Positions 8,054 to 15,985 of a DNA stretch of 64,000 nt are shown piece after piece (position 1 is the stretch's first letter; each line of letters opens with the position of its first letter). A program made the position numbers and the translations under genes. Under the pieces are notes generated by a model, which saw only the letters and a program-made list of their open reading frames with translations, was not told the DNA's origin and searched no databases. Origin of the DNA: Burkholderia pyrrocinia (lineage in GTDB: Bacteria > Pseudomonadota > Gammaproteobacteria > Burkholderiales > Burkholderiaceae); contig NZ_CP024903.1 of the NCBI RefSeq assembly GCF_003330765.1, positions 992,001-1,056,000 of the forward strand, given 5' to 3'.

Positions 8054-9469
8054 ATGAAAGCGGGCAAGCACACGGGCCGGGTGGTGGTGGTGCGTGCGAT
8101 CGCGGGCGCGCTCGCGTTCGCCTGCGCGTGCACGACGGTACGGGCCGCCGAGCAGCCCGCGCAGGCGGGTACCGCACCGCCGACCGTGGCGCTGCCGAAC
8201 TTTGCCGCGCTCGTCCGGCGCGTCGGCCCGGCCGTCGTCAACATCAGCGTCACGCGCGAAGTCACGCAGATGGGCATCCAGTTGCCGCCCGGCATCGCGC
8301 CCGATCATCCGCTCGCGCCGTTTCTCGCGCGGCGCGTGATCGGCAACCGCGAGGAAGTGAGTCTCGGCTCCGGCTTCATCGTCAGCGCGGACGGCGTGAT
8401 CCTGACCAACCGGCACGTGGTCGGCGACGCGGCCAGCGTCGACGTGAAGCTGACCGACAAGCGGCAGTTCAAGGGGCGCGTGATCGGCAGCGATCCCGTG
8501 TCCGACGTCGCGGTGATCCGTATCGACGCGCGCAACCTGCCGGTCGTCGCGACCGGCGATCCCGCGCGTACGGAGGTCGGTGACTGGGTGATGGCGATCG
8601 GTTCGCCGTACGGGTTCGCGAACACGGTCACGCAGGGCATCGTCAGCGCGAAATCGCGATCGTTGCCTGGCGAGCGCGCGATTCCGTTCATCCAGACCGA
8701 CGTGCCGATCAACCCCGGCAATTCGGGCGGCCCGCTGTTCGACCTCGGCGGCCGCGTGATCGCGATCAACTCGATGATCTTCTCGAAGACGGGCGGCTAT
8801 CAGGGGCTCGCATTCGCGATTCCGATCGACATCGCGCTCGACGTGAAGGACCAGTTGCTGCGAACCGGCAGGGTTACGCGCGGGCGGCTCGGCGTGGCCG
8901 TGCAGGAAGTGAGCCAGGCGCTCGCGCGTTCGTTCGGCCTCGCGAGCCCGGACGGCGCGCTGATCACGATCGTCGAACCGGATGGCCCGGCCGCGCACGC
9001 GGGGCTGCAGGCGGGCGACGTCGTGCTCGCGGTCGATGGCAAGCCGATCGCCGAATCGACGGACCTGCTCGGCACAGTCGCGGGCATGCGTGCCGGGCGG
9101 CAGGCCGACCTGCTCGTGTGGCGCGCGGGACGGGCGATGCATGTGATCGCGACGGTGGGCGCATTCGACAGCGGCACGGCGTCGGCCGGCGGCGAGCAAG
9201 GGCCCGCGCGGTTCGGGCTGGCGCTGCGCGCGGCGACGGAGCAAGAACGCCAGCGGCTCGGCGTCAGCCAGGCGCTTGTCGTCGAGCAGGTGAGCGGCCA
9301 GGCCGCCCGCGCGGGTTTGCAGCCCGGCGATATCGTGCTGTCGGTCAATGGCACGCCGGTCGCGAGCATCGGCGCGCTGATGACCGAGATCGACGCCGCG
9401 CACGGCAACGTCGCGCTGCTCGTCCAGCGCGGCGGCACGCGGCTGTATGTGCCGATCGAGATCGGGTGA
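8054..9469 (+). CDS. DegP/DegQ-family periplasmic serine protease (HtrA)
   Basis: A protein of 471 residues. The start at 8054 has GAGGAA upstream and gives a signal region ending near ACTTVRAAEQP. The trypsin-like domain has its full triad: His121 (TNRHVVGD), Asp151 (SDVAVIRID) and Ser224 (NPGNSGGPLF). Two PDZ domains follow (about 285-375 and 395-465), each with a G-L-x-x-G-D-V/I core. Length and layout match Do-type proteases, which degrade misfolded envelope proteins and can act as chaperones. It sits downstream of the barrel, isomerase and secreted proteins, consistent with quality control for this locus. Confidence 0.93.
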   Translation: MKAGKHTGRVVVVRAIAGALAFACACTTVRAAEQPAQAGTAPPTVALPNFAALVRRVGPAVVNISVTREVTQMGIQLPPGIAPDHPLAPFLARRVIGNREEVSLGSGFIVSADGVILTNRHVVGDAASVDVKLTDKRQFKGRVIGSDPVSDVAVIRIDARNLPVVATGDPARTEVGDWVMAIGSPYGFANTVTQGIVSAKSRSLPGERAIPFIQTDVPINPGNSGGPLFDLGGRVIAINSMIFSKTGGYQGLAFAIPIDIALDVKDQLLRTGRVTRGRLGVAVQEVSQALARSFGLASPDGALITIVEPDGPAAHAGLQAGDVVLAVDGKPIAESTDLLGTVAGMRAGRQADLLVWRAGRAMHVIATVGAFDSGTASAGGEQGPARFGLALRAATEQERQRLGVSQALVVEQVSGQAARAGLQPGDIVLSVNGTPVASIGALMTEIDAAHGNVALLVQRGGTRLYVPIEIG

Positions 9470-9577
9470 GCGGGCGAGGCTGCGTGGCGCGAGGGCAGCA
9501 CGAGGGCAGCGCGAATGGCAGCGCGCAAAACAGCGCGCAAAACAGCGCGCCGACAATTCGTCGAAACGGGAGGCGGG

Positions 9578-10057
9578 ATGAAGCGAATGCAGGAGTGGGG
9601 CGCATCCGGATGGCTGCGGGCGATCGTCGTCGCATCGGCGTTGGCCGTGGGCGCCGCGCCGGCCGTCGCGCAGACGGCCGACGTGCCGCAGACGTGGATC
9701 CGTTACGGGCAGCTCGCCGGGCAGCAGTTCCAGATGTGGCTCGAAGCCGACGGCGACGCGGCCGACCGGCTGCACCGTTACCTCGAGACGCGCGTGCTGA
9801 ACGCGAGCGCCGATGCGCCGCCGCCCGCGATCGTCGTGCGCGCGTGGATCGGCGCGAACGGCGCCGTCACGCGTGTCGAATTCGCGTCGCTGGGCGATCC
9901 GGACGCGGACGCGACGCTGCGGCAACTGCTCACGGCCGGCCCGCTGACGGAGCCGCCGCCGCCGGACATGCTGCAGCCGTTGCGCGTGCGCCTGCGTCTC
10001 GCGCCGAATCCTGACGCGGCCGCCGTCGTGCCGGCATCGGCGGCGCGCACGCCGTGA
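9578..10057 (+). CDS. TonB C-terminal-domain-like protein, free-standing copy 2 (exported)
   Basis: A protein of 159 residues. The ATG at 9578 follows GGGAGGCGGG, and a signal peptide is evident (LRAIVVASALAVGAAPAVAQ), so the product should be free in the periplasm. The mature part carries VRAWIGANGAVTRVEF, a helix and a final strand, like the end of TonB. It is clearly related to the protein at 5338-5772. There is no membrane anchor or Pro-rich spacer. It could compete with, cap or assist the full TonB at 1405-2100 (inference). Confidence 0.7.
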   Translation: MKRMQEWGASGWLRAIVVASALAVGAAPAVAQTADVPQTWIRYGQLAGQQFQMWLEADGDAADRLHRYLETRVLNASADAPPPAIVVRAWIGANGAVTRVEFASLGDPDADATLRQLLTAGPLTEPPPPDMLQPLRVRLRLAPNPDAAAVVPASAARTP

Positions 10058-10155
10058 GGCTCGGAGCCGGACGATGCCGATAGATATCGTAATAAGATAT
10101 GAGGTTATTGCGTTGGCGGGATGATGACGACCCATTTCCTCAGAAGGAGCTACCC

Positions 10156-10635
10156 ATGCAACTGTCCCAGTTAGGCGGGCATGTCGCCCAATCCGGTTTC
10201 GCCGAACGGCAGAAACACGCGCAAGCGCTGATGTACGGGATGGCCGACATCAACGAGTATGTTTCCGGTGGCGTGTGCTACGACGCCGCGGCCTATGTCA
10301 GGTATCTGCTGCGCGGCGACGCGATGATCGCGCCCAGCGCGTTGCTCGACACGATCGGTCAGCACTGGCGGACGCGGTTCAACTTCGAGACCGGCGATCA
10401 GTGGGACGGCCACGCCAGCATTCCAGCGGGAACCGCGGTCGGTTTCTCCCGCGGCGGCAATGTCTTTCATGCCGCGATCGCGGTCGGCGGCAGCCGGATC
10501 CGGGCCGTGAACGGTGGCCGTCTGGGCAGCGGATGGATGTATGCGGTCGATCTTGCGCGGGTGCTTGAAGCGGATGCGGCCGGCGGTTTTACGTACGACC
10601 GCGCGAATATCCGAGTCCACCTGTCGCGCCTGTAG
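10156..10635 (+). CDS. Hypothetical protein with papain-like Cys/His/Asn pattern
   Basis: A protein of 159 residues with a strong AGAAGGAG ribosome site 7 bases before the ATG. No family is recognised by name. The order of features suggests a papain-like or transglutaminase-like fold: Cys41 at the start of a helix (GGVCYDAAAYVRYLL), His105 in a strand (NVFHAAIAVGG) and Asn119 in the next strand (RIRAVNGG). No signal peptide is seen. If the triad is real it could be a small cysteine peptidase or amidase. The gene is preceded by an AT-rich stretch (10078-10110) that may hold its promoter and looks independent of the envelope locus. Confidence 0.6.
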   Translation: MQLSQLGGHVAQSGFAERQKHAQALMYGMADINEYVSGGVCYDAAAYVRYLLRGDAMIAPSALLDTIGQHWRTRFNFETGDQWDGHASIPAGTAVGFSRGGNVFHAAIAVGGSRIRAVNGGRLGSGWMYAVDLARVLEADAAGGFTYDRANIRVHLSRL

Positions 10636-10936
10636 GCCCCGGCGTTAAATACCGCGCCGCCAGCTGTCCTTCAGCCGCTCGACGCGCGCACGGACCGGGC
10701 GGCCGTCTTCCCGCCGCTCGGCGATGTCCGCATGGCGTCGCGCTGCCCGTCGCAGCTGTCCTCTCGGCGGTGAAGGGCCATTCACGGGGGCGTGGATGCA
10801 CATGCTGCGTCGCGGCGATACGCGGGGGTGCGAGTCTGCACGCGCGCTGAGGTAGCATGACGGAATATCCACGATGATCCACGACCTGTTTCGTGATCGA
10901 TTCCCTTCCGTCCATGTACCCATGGTCAAGACAACG
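10636..10936. other. Intergenic region without recognisable gene
   Basis: About 300 GC-rich bases between the Cys/His/Asn protein and the first IclR gene. I find no convincing coding frame, hairpin with T-run, or copy of the GTTCC-N6-GGAAC operator seen at 13093 and 13378. It presumably contains the regulator's promoter, but no good -10/-35 pair stands out. Confidence 0.4.
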
Positions 10937-11815
10937 ATGAGCGACACTCCCGAACCTGCCGCGCCCGGCGACGACGAACCGTCCGGCGGCGCGTCGTCCT
11001 ATCTGGTGCCCGGCCTCGAACGCGGGCTGCGGATTCTCGCCGAATTCTCCGCGCGCGAGCCAGTGCTCGGCGCGCCCGAGCTGTCCAAGCGCATCGGCAT
11101 CCCGCGTACGACCACGTTCCGCCTGCTGCAGACGCTCGAGGCACTTGGCTTCCTCGAGCGCGTGAACGGCGACCGCTATTTCCGGCTCGGCGTCGGCGTG
11201 CTGCGGCTTGGCTTCGAGTACCTGAACTCGCTTGAACTGACCGATCTCGGCGCGCCCGTACTCGAACGGCTGCGCGATTCGACCGGCCTGTCGACGCATC
11301 TGCTGATCCGCGACCAGCGCGACGTCGTGTTCGTCGCGAAGGCACAGAGCAATGCGTCGATGTTCGGTTCGGTGAAGGTGCATGTCGGCACGCGCTTGCC
11401 CGCGCATGCGACCGTGCACGGCCACGTGCTGATGGGCGACCTGACGCGCGACGCGCTGCGCCAGCTCTATCCGGAAAAGCGGCTCGAGCAGTTCACCGAG
11501 CGCACGCCGGGCACCGTCGACGAACTGTACGAACGCGTGCGCCATTACGCGCGGCTCGGCTATGCCGTCAGCGAGGCGGCGTTCGAAAGCGGCATTTCGG
11601 CCGTCACCGCGCCCGTGCGCGATCACTCCGGCTCGATCGTCGCGGCGATCACCGCGACGGTGCCGCGCTCGGAGATCGGCGAGGCCGGCGAAAAGGAAAG
11701 GCTCGTCGAAGCGGTGTGCGGCGCGGCGGTCGACCTGTCGCAGCGACTGAACTACCGGCCGCTCGAAAGCGACCCGACGTTCGCGCATGCGCGCCACAAG
11801 GTCGCGATGTTCTGA
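10937..11815 (+). CDS. IclR-family transcriptional regulator, copy 1
   Basis: A protein of 292 residues from the ATG at 10937; ATGs at 10922 and 10874 are in frame and no ribosome site settles the choice. An N-terminal winged helix-turn-helix (LERGLRILAEFSAREPVLGA, then IPRTTTFRLLQTLEALGFL) is followed by a C-terminal effector-binding domain (about 95-270), the normal IclR layout and length. The region from the helix-turn-helix to LPAHATVHGHVLMGDL is almost the same as in the regulator at 17508-18365, so both probably read the same operator. Candidate operators flank the promoters of the porin and the Rieske operon. The effector is probably a pathway substrate or intermediate (inference). Confidence 0.92.
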   Translation: MSDTPEPAAPGDDEPSGGASSYLVPGLERGLRILAEFSAREPVLGAPELSKRIGIPRTTTFRLLQTLEALGFLERVNGDRYFRLGVGVLRLGFEYLNSLELTDLGAPVLERLRDSTGLSTHLLIRDQRDVVFVAKAQSNASMFGSVKVHVGTRLPAHATVHGHVLMGDLTRDALRQLYPEKRLEQFTERTPGTVDELYERVRHYARLGYAVSEAAFESGISAVTAPVRDHSGSIVAAITATVPRSEIGEAGEKERLVEAVCGAAVDLSQRLNYRPLESDPTFAHARHKVAMF

Positions 11816-11851
11816 CGAATCGAACCGGTCGCCACGCGCGGCTTCGCAAAA

Positions 11852-11881
11852 GACAAGAGCGGCCCGCGGGCCGCTCTTGTC
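11852..11881. terminator. Bidirectional terminator between regulator and porin
   Basis: A perfect 15-base-pair inverted repeat (left arm GACAAGAGCGGCCCG) with essentially no loop. On the minus strand it is followed by TTTTGCG, on the plus strand by a weaker GTTTCG. It lies between two convergent genes and should end both the IclR and the porin transcripts. Confidence 0.85.
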
Positions 11882-11909
11882 GTTTCGGGCGCCGAACGCG
11901 TGAAACCGC

Positions 11910-12989
11910 TCAGAACGAGTGGTGGATCCCGGTCAGCACGATCACCTGGTTCGCGGTGCTCGACACGCCTGCCGTGAAGAACGAGGCCTTCGCGCCGCCC
12001 GAACCATGCTCGTACAGCACGTTCGCGTAGAGCTGCGTACGCTTCGACAGCGCGTAGATGTCGCCGAGTTCGACCTGCGTCCAGCGACGGCCGGCCAGCG
12101 TCGTGGTCGCCGCGCCGCCCGCGATCGTGTTGAATGCGCTGCTGCGGTAGTTCACGCCCGCGTCATAGCTCTGGAACGTGTCCGAAAAGCCGTTCGACTG
12201 CATCTTCGTGCGCGTGTAGAGGCCGTGCACGAGGAAGTCGCCGAACTGGTACGACGCTCCCGCGCCGATGTTCTCGACTTTGTTCGCGATGTAGCCGTTC
12301 GCGGTGTTCTGCCCCTGGAACGAAGCGATACCCGTCTGGCTGATCAGGATCGAGCGGTCATGCTCGTTCGAGTAGACGGCCGACGCCTTGAACGGCCCGT
12401 TCGCATAGTTCAGCGCGACGCCGACCGATTTGCCGGTCGAGAAGTTCGTCGTGTTGCCGAGCGCGATCGTGGCCGCGGCCGAGAAGCCCGCGAAGCTCGG
12501 CGAGCGGTACTTCACCGAATTGTTGTAAGGCACGTTGCCGGTCGCGGCGAGCCCGTCGATGTTGCCAGGGTGGAACGCATACCAGCTCATCGCGAGGTAG
12601 GCCGTGCTGAGCGGATCGAGATAGTCGAACGTCAGCGGCGTCTGGCGGCCGAGCGTCAGCGTGCCGTAGCGGTCCGAGCTGAGGCCGACGAACGCCGCGC
12701 GGTTCCAGATCGTGTTCGCGGTCGCGAACTGTCCGTTGTTCGTATAGAAGCCGTTCTCGAGCTGGAAGATCGTCGACAGGCCGCCGCCGAGGTCTTCCTT
12801 GCCCTTCAGGCCCCACCGATCGGGCTGCGTGTTGCCCTGGATCATCGCCCACTTCGCATGGCCGCCGACGTTGTTCACGTACGCGACACCCGCATCCACG
12901 CTGCCGTACAGCATCACGCTGCTCTGCGCCCACGCGCCCGACGCGGCGCCCAATCCGATGACTGCTGCTGCTATCGCATGCTTGACCAT
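11910..12989 (-). CDS. Gram-negative porin (Porin_4, OmpC/Omp38-like)
   Basis: A protein of 359 residues. The signal peptide (VKHAIAAAVIGLGAASGAWAQ) is followed by SSVMLYGSVDAGVAYVNNVGG, the usual first strand of beta-proteobacterial trimeric porins. GLKGKEDLGGGLSTIFQLE, GRQTPL and the final GIHHSF with C-terminal Phe are also family hallmarks. It forms a general diffusion channel in the outer membrane. It is transcribed divergently from the Rieske operon, and both promoters carry the same palindrome, so it probably provides uptake for that pathway's substrate. Confidence 0.94.
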   Translation of the reverse strand: MVKHAIAAAVIGLGAASGAWAQSSVMLYGSVDAGVAYVNNVGGHAKWAMIQGNTQPDRWGLKGKEDLGGGLSTIFQLENGFYTNNGQFATANTIWNRAAFVGLSSDRYGTLTLGRQTPLTFDYLDPLSTAYLAMSWYAFHPGNIDGLAATGNVPYNNSVKYRSPSFAGFSAAATIALGNTTNFSTGKSVGVALNYANGPFKASAVYSNEHDRSILISQTGIASFQGQNTANGYIANKVENIGAGASYQFGDFLVHGLYTRTKMQSNGFSDTFQSYDAGVNYRSSAFNTIAGGAATTTLAGRRWTQVELGDIYALSKRTQLYANVLYEHGSGGAKASFFTAGVSSTANQVIVLTGIHHSF

Positions 12990-13092
12990 TTGATCTCCTG
13001 ACTCTCCAACCTGATGAAAACGTGGTGTGGCGGCATGCGTAGGGACGGCCGGCCGTCACGCGTTTTTCACCGCCGGGTGGGCTTTTTCGTAT

Positions 13093-13108
13093 GTTCCATA
13101 TAAGGAAC
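13093..13108. promoter_or_regulatory. Candidate IclR operator at the porin promoter
   Basis: The palindrome GTTCCATATAAGGAAC. Its reverse complement differs by one base from the site at 13378-13393. It lies 21 bases downstream of the porin -10 box, where a bound repressor would block transcription. TTCC/GGAA half-sites are typical of IclR-family operators. Confidence 0.7.
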
Positions 13109-13129
13109 AGTGTGCCTCTGGTGGAATGA

Positions 13130-13157
13130 AGTATAGAGGCGTCAAGCGCCGGATCAA
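13130..13157 (-). promoter_or_regulatory. Porin promoter (sigma70-like)
   Basis: On the minus strand TTGATC (13152-13157) and TATACT (13130-13135) are separated by 16 bases. The predicted start of transcription near 13122 gives a leader of about 130 bases with the operator-like palindrome inside it. Confidence 0.55.
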
Positions 13158-13331
13158 AAATAATTTTTTCGGGACGGATGCGTCCATAGCCGATGTCCGG
13201 CATCGGTGCTCGAGGCCCGAGATAAGGGTGTAACTACCCGTCACCAAACAAAAAACCACATTTGACGTGGTAGGTGGAGGCGAGGGTAGACAGGGCGGTC
13301 GGTGTTTTCCCTAGGGCATGCAGCTTTTTGT

Positions 13332-13359
13332 TTTACTCGTGGAAAGTCGCTTCTATAAT
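13332..13359 (+). promoter_or_regulatory. Promoter of the Rieske catabolic operon
   Basis: A perfect TATAAT (13354-13359) with TTTACT (13332-13337) 16 bases upstream. Transcription would start near 13366. The 447-base gap between the porin and the operon (12990-13436) holds this promoter, the porin promoter and both palindromes; a small hairpin ACCAC/GTGGT (13255-13271) is the only other structure I see. Confidence 0.6.
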
Positions 13360-13377
13360 CACCATCCATAAACTGAT

Positions 13378-13393
13378 GTTCCTAATATGGAAC
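13378..13393. promoter_or_regulatory. Candidate IclR operator at the Rieske operon
   Basis: The palindrome GTTCCTAATATGGAAC, 18 bases downstream of the TATAAT box, mirrors the arrangement at the porin promoter. The matching spacing on both sides argues for one regulator controlling both units. Confidence 0.7.
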
Positions 13394-13436
13394 AAACGAG
13401 AAGCAAACGAGAGTCGATCAGAAGGAAGGGTGTGAG

Positions 13437-13754
13437 ATGTCTGAACAATGGATTTGCGCCGGACACGCCGGCGCGCTGTCGGAAGACACGCCGATCGAGT
13501 TCAAGCGGACCGACGGCGTCGAAATCGGGATCTACCGCGTCGGCGACGACGTGTATGCGCTCGAGAACGTGTGCCCGCATGCGTACGCGCTGCTGACGCA
13601 GGGGTTCGTCGACGAAGGCACGGTCGAATGCCCGCTGCACGAGGCCGTGTTCGACATCAAGACGGGCGAATGCCTGAAGGGTCCGGGCGGACGCGCGCTG
13701 AAGCAGTACGCGGTGCGCCTCGCCGGCGAGGAAATCCAGATCAAGGTGGAATGA
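13437..13754 (+). CDS. Rieske-type [2Fe-2S] ferredoxin of a ring-hydroxylating system
   Basis: A protein of 105 residues, the usual size of a free Rieske ferredoxin. The cluster ligands are present: Cys46/His48 (CPHAYALLTQG) and Cys65/His68 (CPLHEAVFD). AGGAAGGGTG precedes the ATG. It should pass electrons from the FAD reductase at 24251-25495 to the oxygenase at 14123-15193, in the cytoplasm. It is the first gene of the operon. Confidence 0.93.
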   Translation: MSEQWICAGHAGALSEDTPIEFKRTDGVEIGIYRVGDDVYALENVCPHAYALLTQGFVDEGTVECPLHEAVFDIKTGECLKGPGGRALKQYAVRLAGEEIQIKVE

Positions 13755-13755
13755 C

Positions 13756-14067
13756 ATGAAAGAAGCGACCGTCAACTTCAATCCCTTCCTGAAGCCGTGG
13801 GTGGCGCCGCAGCCGAACAACGTCGCCGGCAAGGGGCAAATCGAGATCCCCGGTCAGGTCGAGAACCGGATCTGGCAGAACCGCAAGGCCGAGCCGACCC
13901 AGTACGAGAACGACCTCGGCGATGCGCTCGAACGCGTGTTCGAAGCCGGTGCAACCGAGCTGGACGACGTCGTCGCGGGCCTGAACCGCATCGGCTTCCG
14001 AGCGCCGGACGGCACGCCGTGGACACCCGAGCGCTTCCGCGCCGAACTGGCCTCGCTCGCGGAATGA
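13756..14067 (+). CDS. Small protein with recombinase-like helix-turn-helix
   Basis: A protein of 103 residues, one base after the ferredoxin stop. The C-terminal third (DVVAGLNRIGFRAPDGTPWT and a following helix) resembles the 'Recombinase' winged-helix motif of serine recombinases. No catalytic recombinase domain is present. The N-terminal half has a conserved-looking start (VNFNPFLKPWVAPQPNNVAG). Proteins of this kind have been annotated next to Rieske oxygenases as 'recombinase-like helix-turn-helix' proteins. Because it is wedged between ferredoxin and oxygenase genes, it is more likely an oxygenase-associated protein than a DNA enzyme (inference). Confidence 0.7.
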   Translation: MKEATVNFNPFLKPWVAPQPNNVAGKGQIEIPGQVENRIWQNRKAEPTQYENDLGDALERVFEAGATELDDVVAGLNRIGFRAPDGTPWTPERFRAELASLAE

Positions 14068-14122
14068 CCGCGCCGAGCGCGTGACCCGCCGACCCGACGA
14101 CAACCGCATCCGGAGCACACTG

Positions 14123-15193
14123 ATGACGTCCCCCGTACAACACGCATCCCAACACGACCCGGTCCGTGACTATCTCGACCGCGGCATCAAGAATTACTGG
14201 TATCCCGTCGCGCCGAGCTGGCAGGTGTCGAACGCGCCTGTCGGCCTCACGCGCCTGTCCGAGCAGATCGTGCTGTGGCGCGATCACGAGGGCAAGGTTC
14301 ACGCGCTGGAAGATCGCTGCCCGCACCGCGGCGCGCGCCTGTCGCTCGGCTGGAATCTCGGCGGCAACATCGCCTGCTGGTATCACGGCATCGAAATCGA
14401 CGGTGGCGGCACGGTCAACCGGGTGCCGGCCGTGTCGAACTGTCCGATGGAAGGGACGAAGTGCGTGAAGTCGTATCCGGTCGAAGAGAAGGCCGGCGCG
14501 ATCTTCCTGTGGTTCGGCGACGAAGCGCACGGCGAGCCGGCGCCGCTGAACCTGCCCGAGGAACTGGTCGCCGACGAGTACGGCCACTTCCTGTGCGTGT
14601 CGAACTGGAAGTGCAATTACCAGTACGCGATCGACAACGTGATGGACCCGATGCACGGCGCGTACCTGCACGCGACGTCGCACTCGATGGCCGAAGGCGA
14701 CAAGCAGGCCGACATGCGTGTGCGCAAGACGGAAACGGGCCTGATGTTCGAGAAGGTCGGCCAGCGCGACGTGAACTTCGACTGGGTCGAACTCGGCGAA
14801 ACGGGCTGCCTGTGGATGCGCCTCGCGATTCCGTACAAACAGAAGTTCGGCCCGGGCGGCAACTTCGGGATCATCGGCTTCGCGACGCCGGTCGACGGCG
14901 ACAACTGCCAGGTCTACTTCTGGCGCACTCGCAAGGTCAGCGGCTGGCAGCGCGACGTGTGGCGCTTCATGTACCGCAACCGTCTCGAAGGCCTGCACTG
15001 GGACGTGCTCGAGCAGGACCGCTACGTCCTCGAAAGCCTCGCACCGCAGGCGCGCGATCACGAATACCTGTACCAGCACGACGTCGGCGTCACACGCGTG
15101 CGCCGGATGTTGCGCCAGCGCGCACAGGAACACCTGACCGCGCTCGACGCGCATCGCGCGGCGCAAGCCGCTTCGGAGCCCGCGAATGGCTGA
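14123..15193 (+). CDS. Rieske non-heme iron oxygenase, catalytic subunit (phthalate/vanillate-type)
   Basis: A protein of 356 residues, starting at the ATG at 14123 (CGGAGC upstream). The Rieske cluster ligands are Cys66/His68 (CPHRGARLS) and Cys85/His88 (CWYHG). The mononuclear iron site is His178/His183 with bridging Asp175 (DNVMDPMHGAYLH). The size and the D-N-x-x-D-x-x-H spacing fit the homotrimeric alpha-only group that includes vanillate and dicamba demethylases and phthalate 4,5-dioxygenase. It hydroxylates or demethylates an aromatic or cyclic substrate with O2. The substrate cannot be read from sequence. The gene overlaps the next SDR by 8 bases. Confidence 0.92.
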   Translation: MTSPVQHASQHDPVRDYLDRGIKNYWYPVAPSWQVSNAPVGLTRLSEQIVLWRDHEGKVHALEDRCPHRGARLSLGWNLGGNIACWYHGIEIDGGGTVNRVPAVSNCPMEGTKCVKSYPVEEKAGAIFLWFGDEAHGEPAPLNLPEELVADEYGHFLCVSNWKCNYQYAIDNVMDPMHGAYLHATSHSMAEGDKQADMRVRKTETGLMFEKVGQRDVNFDWVELGETGCLWMRLAIPYKQKFGPGGNFGIIGFATPVDGDNCQVYFWRTRKVSGWQRDVWRFMYRNRLEGLHWDVLEQDRYVLESLAPQARDHEYLYQHDVGVTRVRRMLRQRAQEHLTALDAHRAAQAASEPANG

Positions 15194-15956
15194 GCTCGCA
15201 CCGGTCGTGTCGCTCGCAGGGCGCCGCGTGCTCGTCACGGGCGGCGCGCGCGGTCTCGGCGCGGCGTTCGTGAAGGCGCTGGTGGCAGCGGGCGCGCAGG
15301 TCGCGTTCGGCGACGTGCTGGCCGACGAAGGCCGGGCGCTCGCCGCGCAGCTTGCGGAAGCCGGCCATGCCGCGCATTTCTTCGCGCTCGACCTGGCCGA
15401 TCCGGCGAGCGTTGCCGCATTCGTCGCGCAGGGCGCGGCGGCACTGGGCGGCATCGACGCGCTGATCAACAACGCGGCGATCACGAACTCGGGCGGCAAG
15501 CTGTCGACGGAGCTCGACGTGTCGACCTGGGACGCCGTGATGAACGTGAACGTGCGCGGCGTGTGGCTCGTCAGCAATGCGGCGCTGCCGTACCTCGCGC
15601 AATCGGGCCGCGGCGCGATCGTGAACCTCGCATCGGACACCGCGTTGTGGGGCGCGCCGAAGCTGCTCGCGTACGTCGCGAGCAAGGGCGCGGTGATCGC
15701 GATGACGCATGCGCAGGCGCGCGAGTTCGGCGCGCACGGCGTGACGGTCAACGCAGTCGCGCCGGGGCTGACCGAAGTCGAGGCGACAGCCTACGTGCCG
15801 GCCGAGCGCCATGCGTTCTACATGCAGGGCCGTGCGCTGACGCGCGCGCAGATGCCCGACGACGTGACGGGCCCCGTGCTGTTCCTGCTGTCGGACGGCG
15901 CGCGCTTCGTGACGGGCCAACTGCTGCCGGTGAACGGCGGCTTCGTAATGAATTGA
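15186..15956 (+). CDS. Short-chain dehydrogenase/reductase (classical SDR)
   Basis: A protein of 256 residues, the normal size. Cofactor motif TGGARGLG, NNAA motif, and the catalytic Ser with YVASK are all present; the C-terminal GQLLPVNGGFVMN is typical of the family. It should oxidise or reduce an alcohol/ketone, or rearomatise a dihydrodiol made by the preceding oxygenase, with NAD(P). The 8-base overlap with the oxygenase gene supports consecutive steps. Confidence 0.9.
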   Translation: MAELAPVVSLAGRRVLVTGGARGLGAAFVKALVAAGAQVAFGDVLADEGRALAAQLAEAGHAAHFFALDLADPASVAAFVAQGAAALGGIDALINNAAITNSGGKLSTELDVSTWDAVMNVNVRGVWLVSNAALPYLAQSGRGAIVNLASDTALWGAPKLLAYVASKGAVIAMTHAQAREFGAHGVTVNAVAPGLTEVEATAYVPAERHAFYMQGRALTRAQMPDDVTGPVLFLLSDGARFVTGQLLPVNGGFVMN

Positions 15957-15985
15957 TGTTTTTACCCTTGATGAAGGAGAGGACG

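Noticed and set aside
13255..13271. Short hairpin ACCAC/GTGGT in the porin-operon gap, considered as a riboswitch or terminator
   Set aside because: Only five base pairs, no T-run, and it lies outside both predicted leaders.
13756..14067. Considered as evidence of an integrated mobile element because of the recombinase-like motif
   Set aside because: No catalytic recombinase domain, no terminal repeats, and the gene is embedded one base from a ferredoxin gene in a coherent operon.
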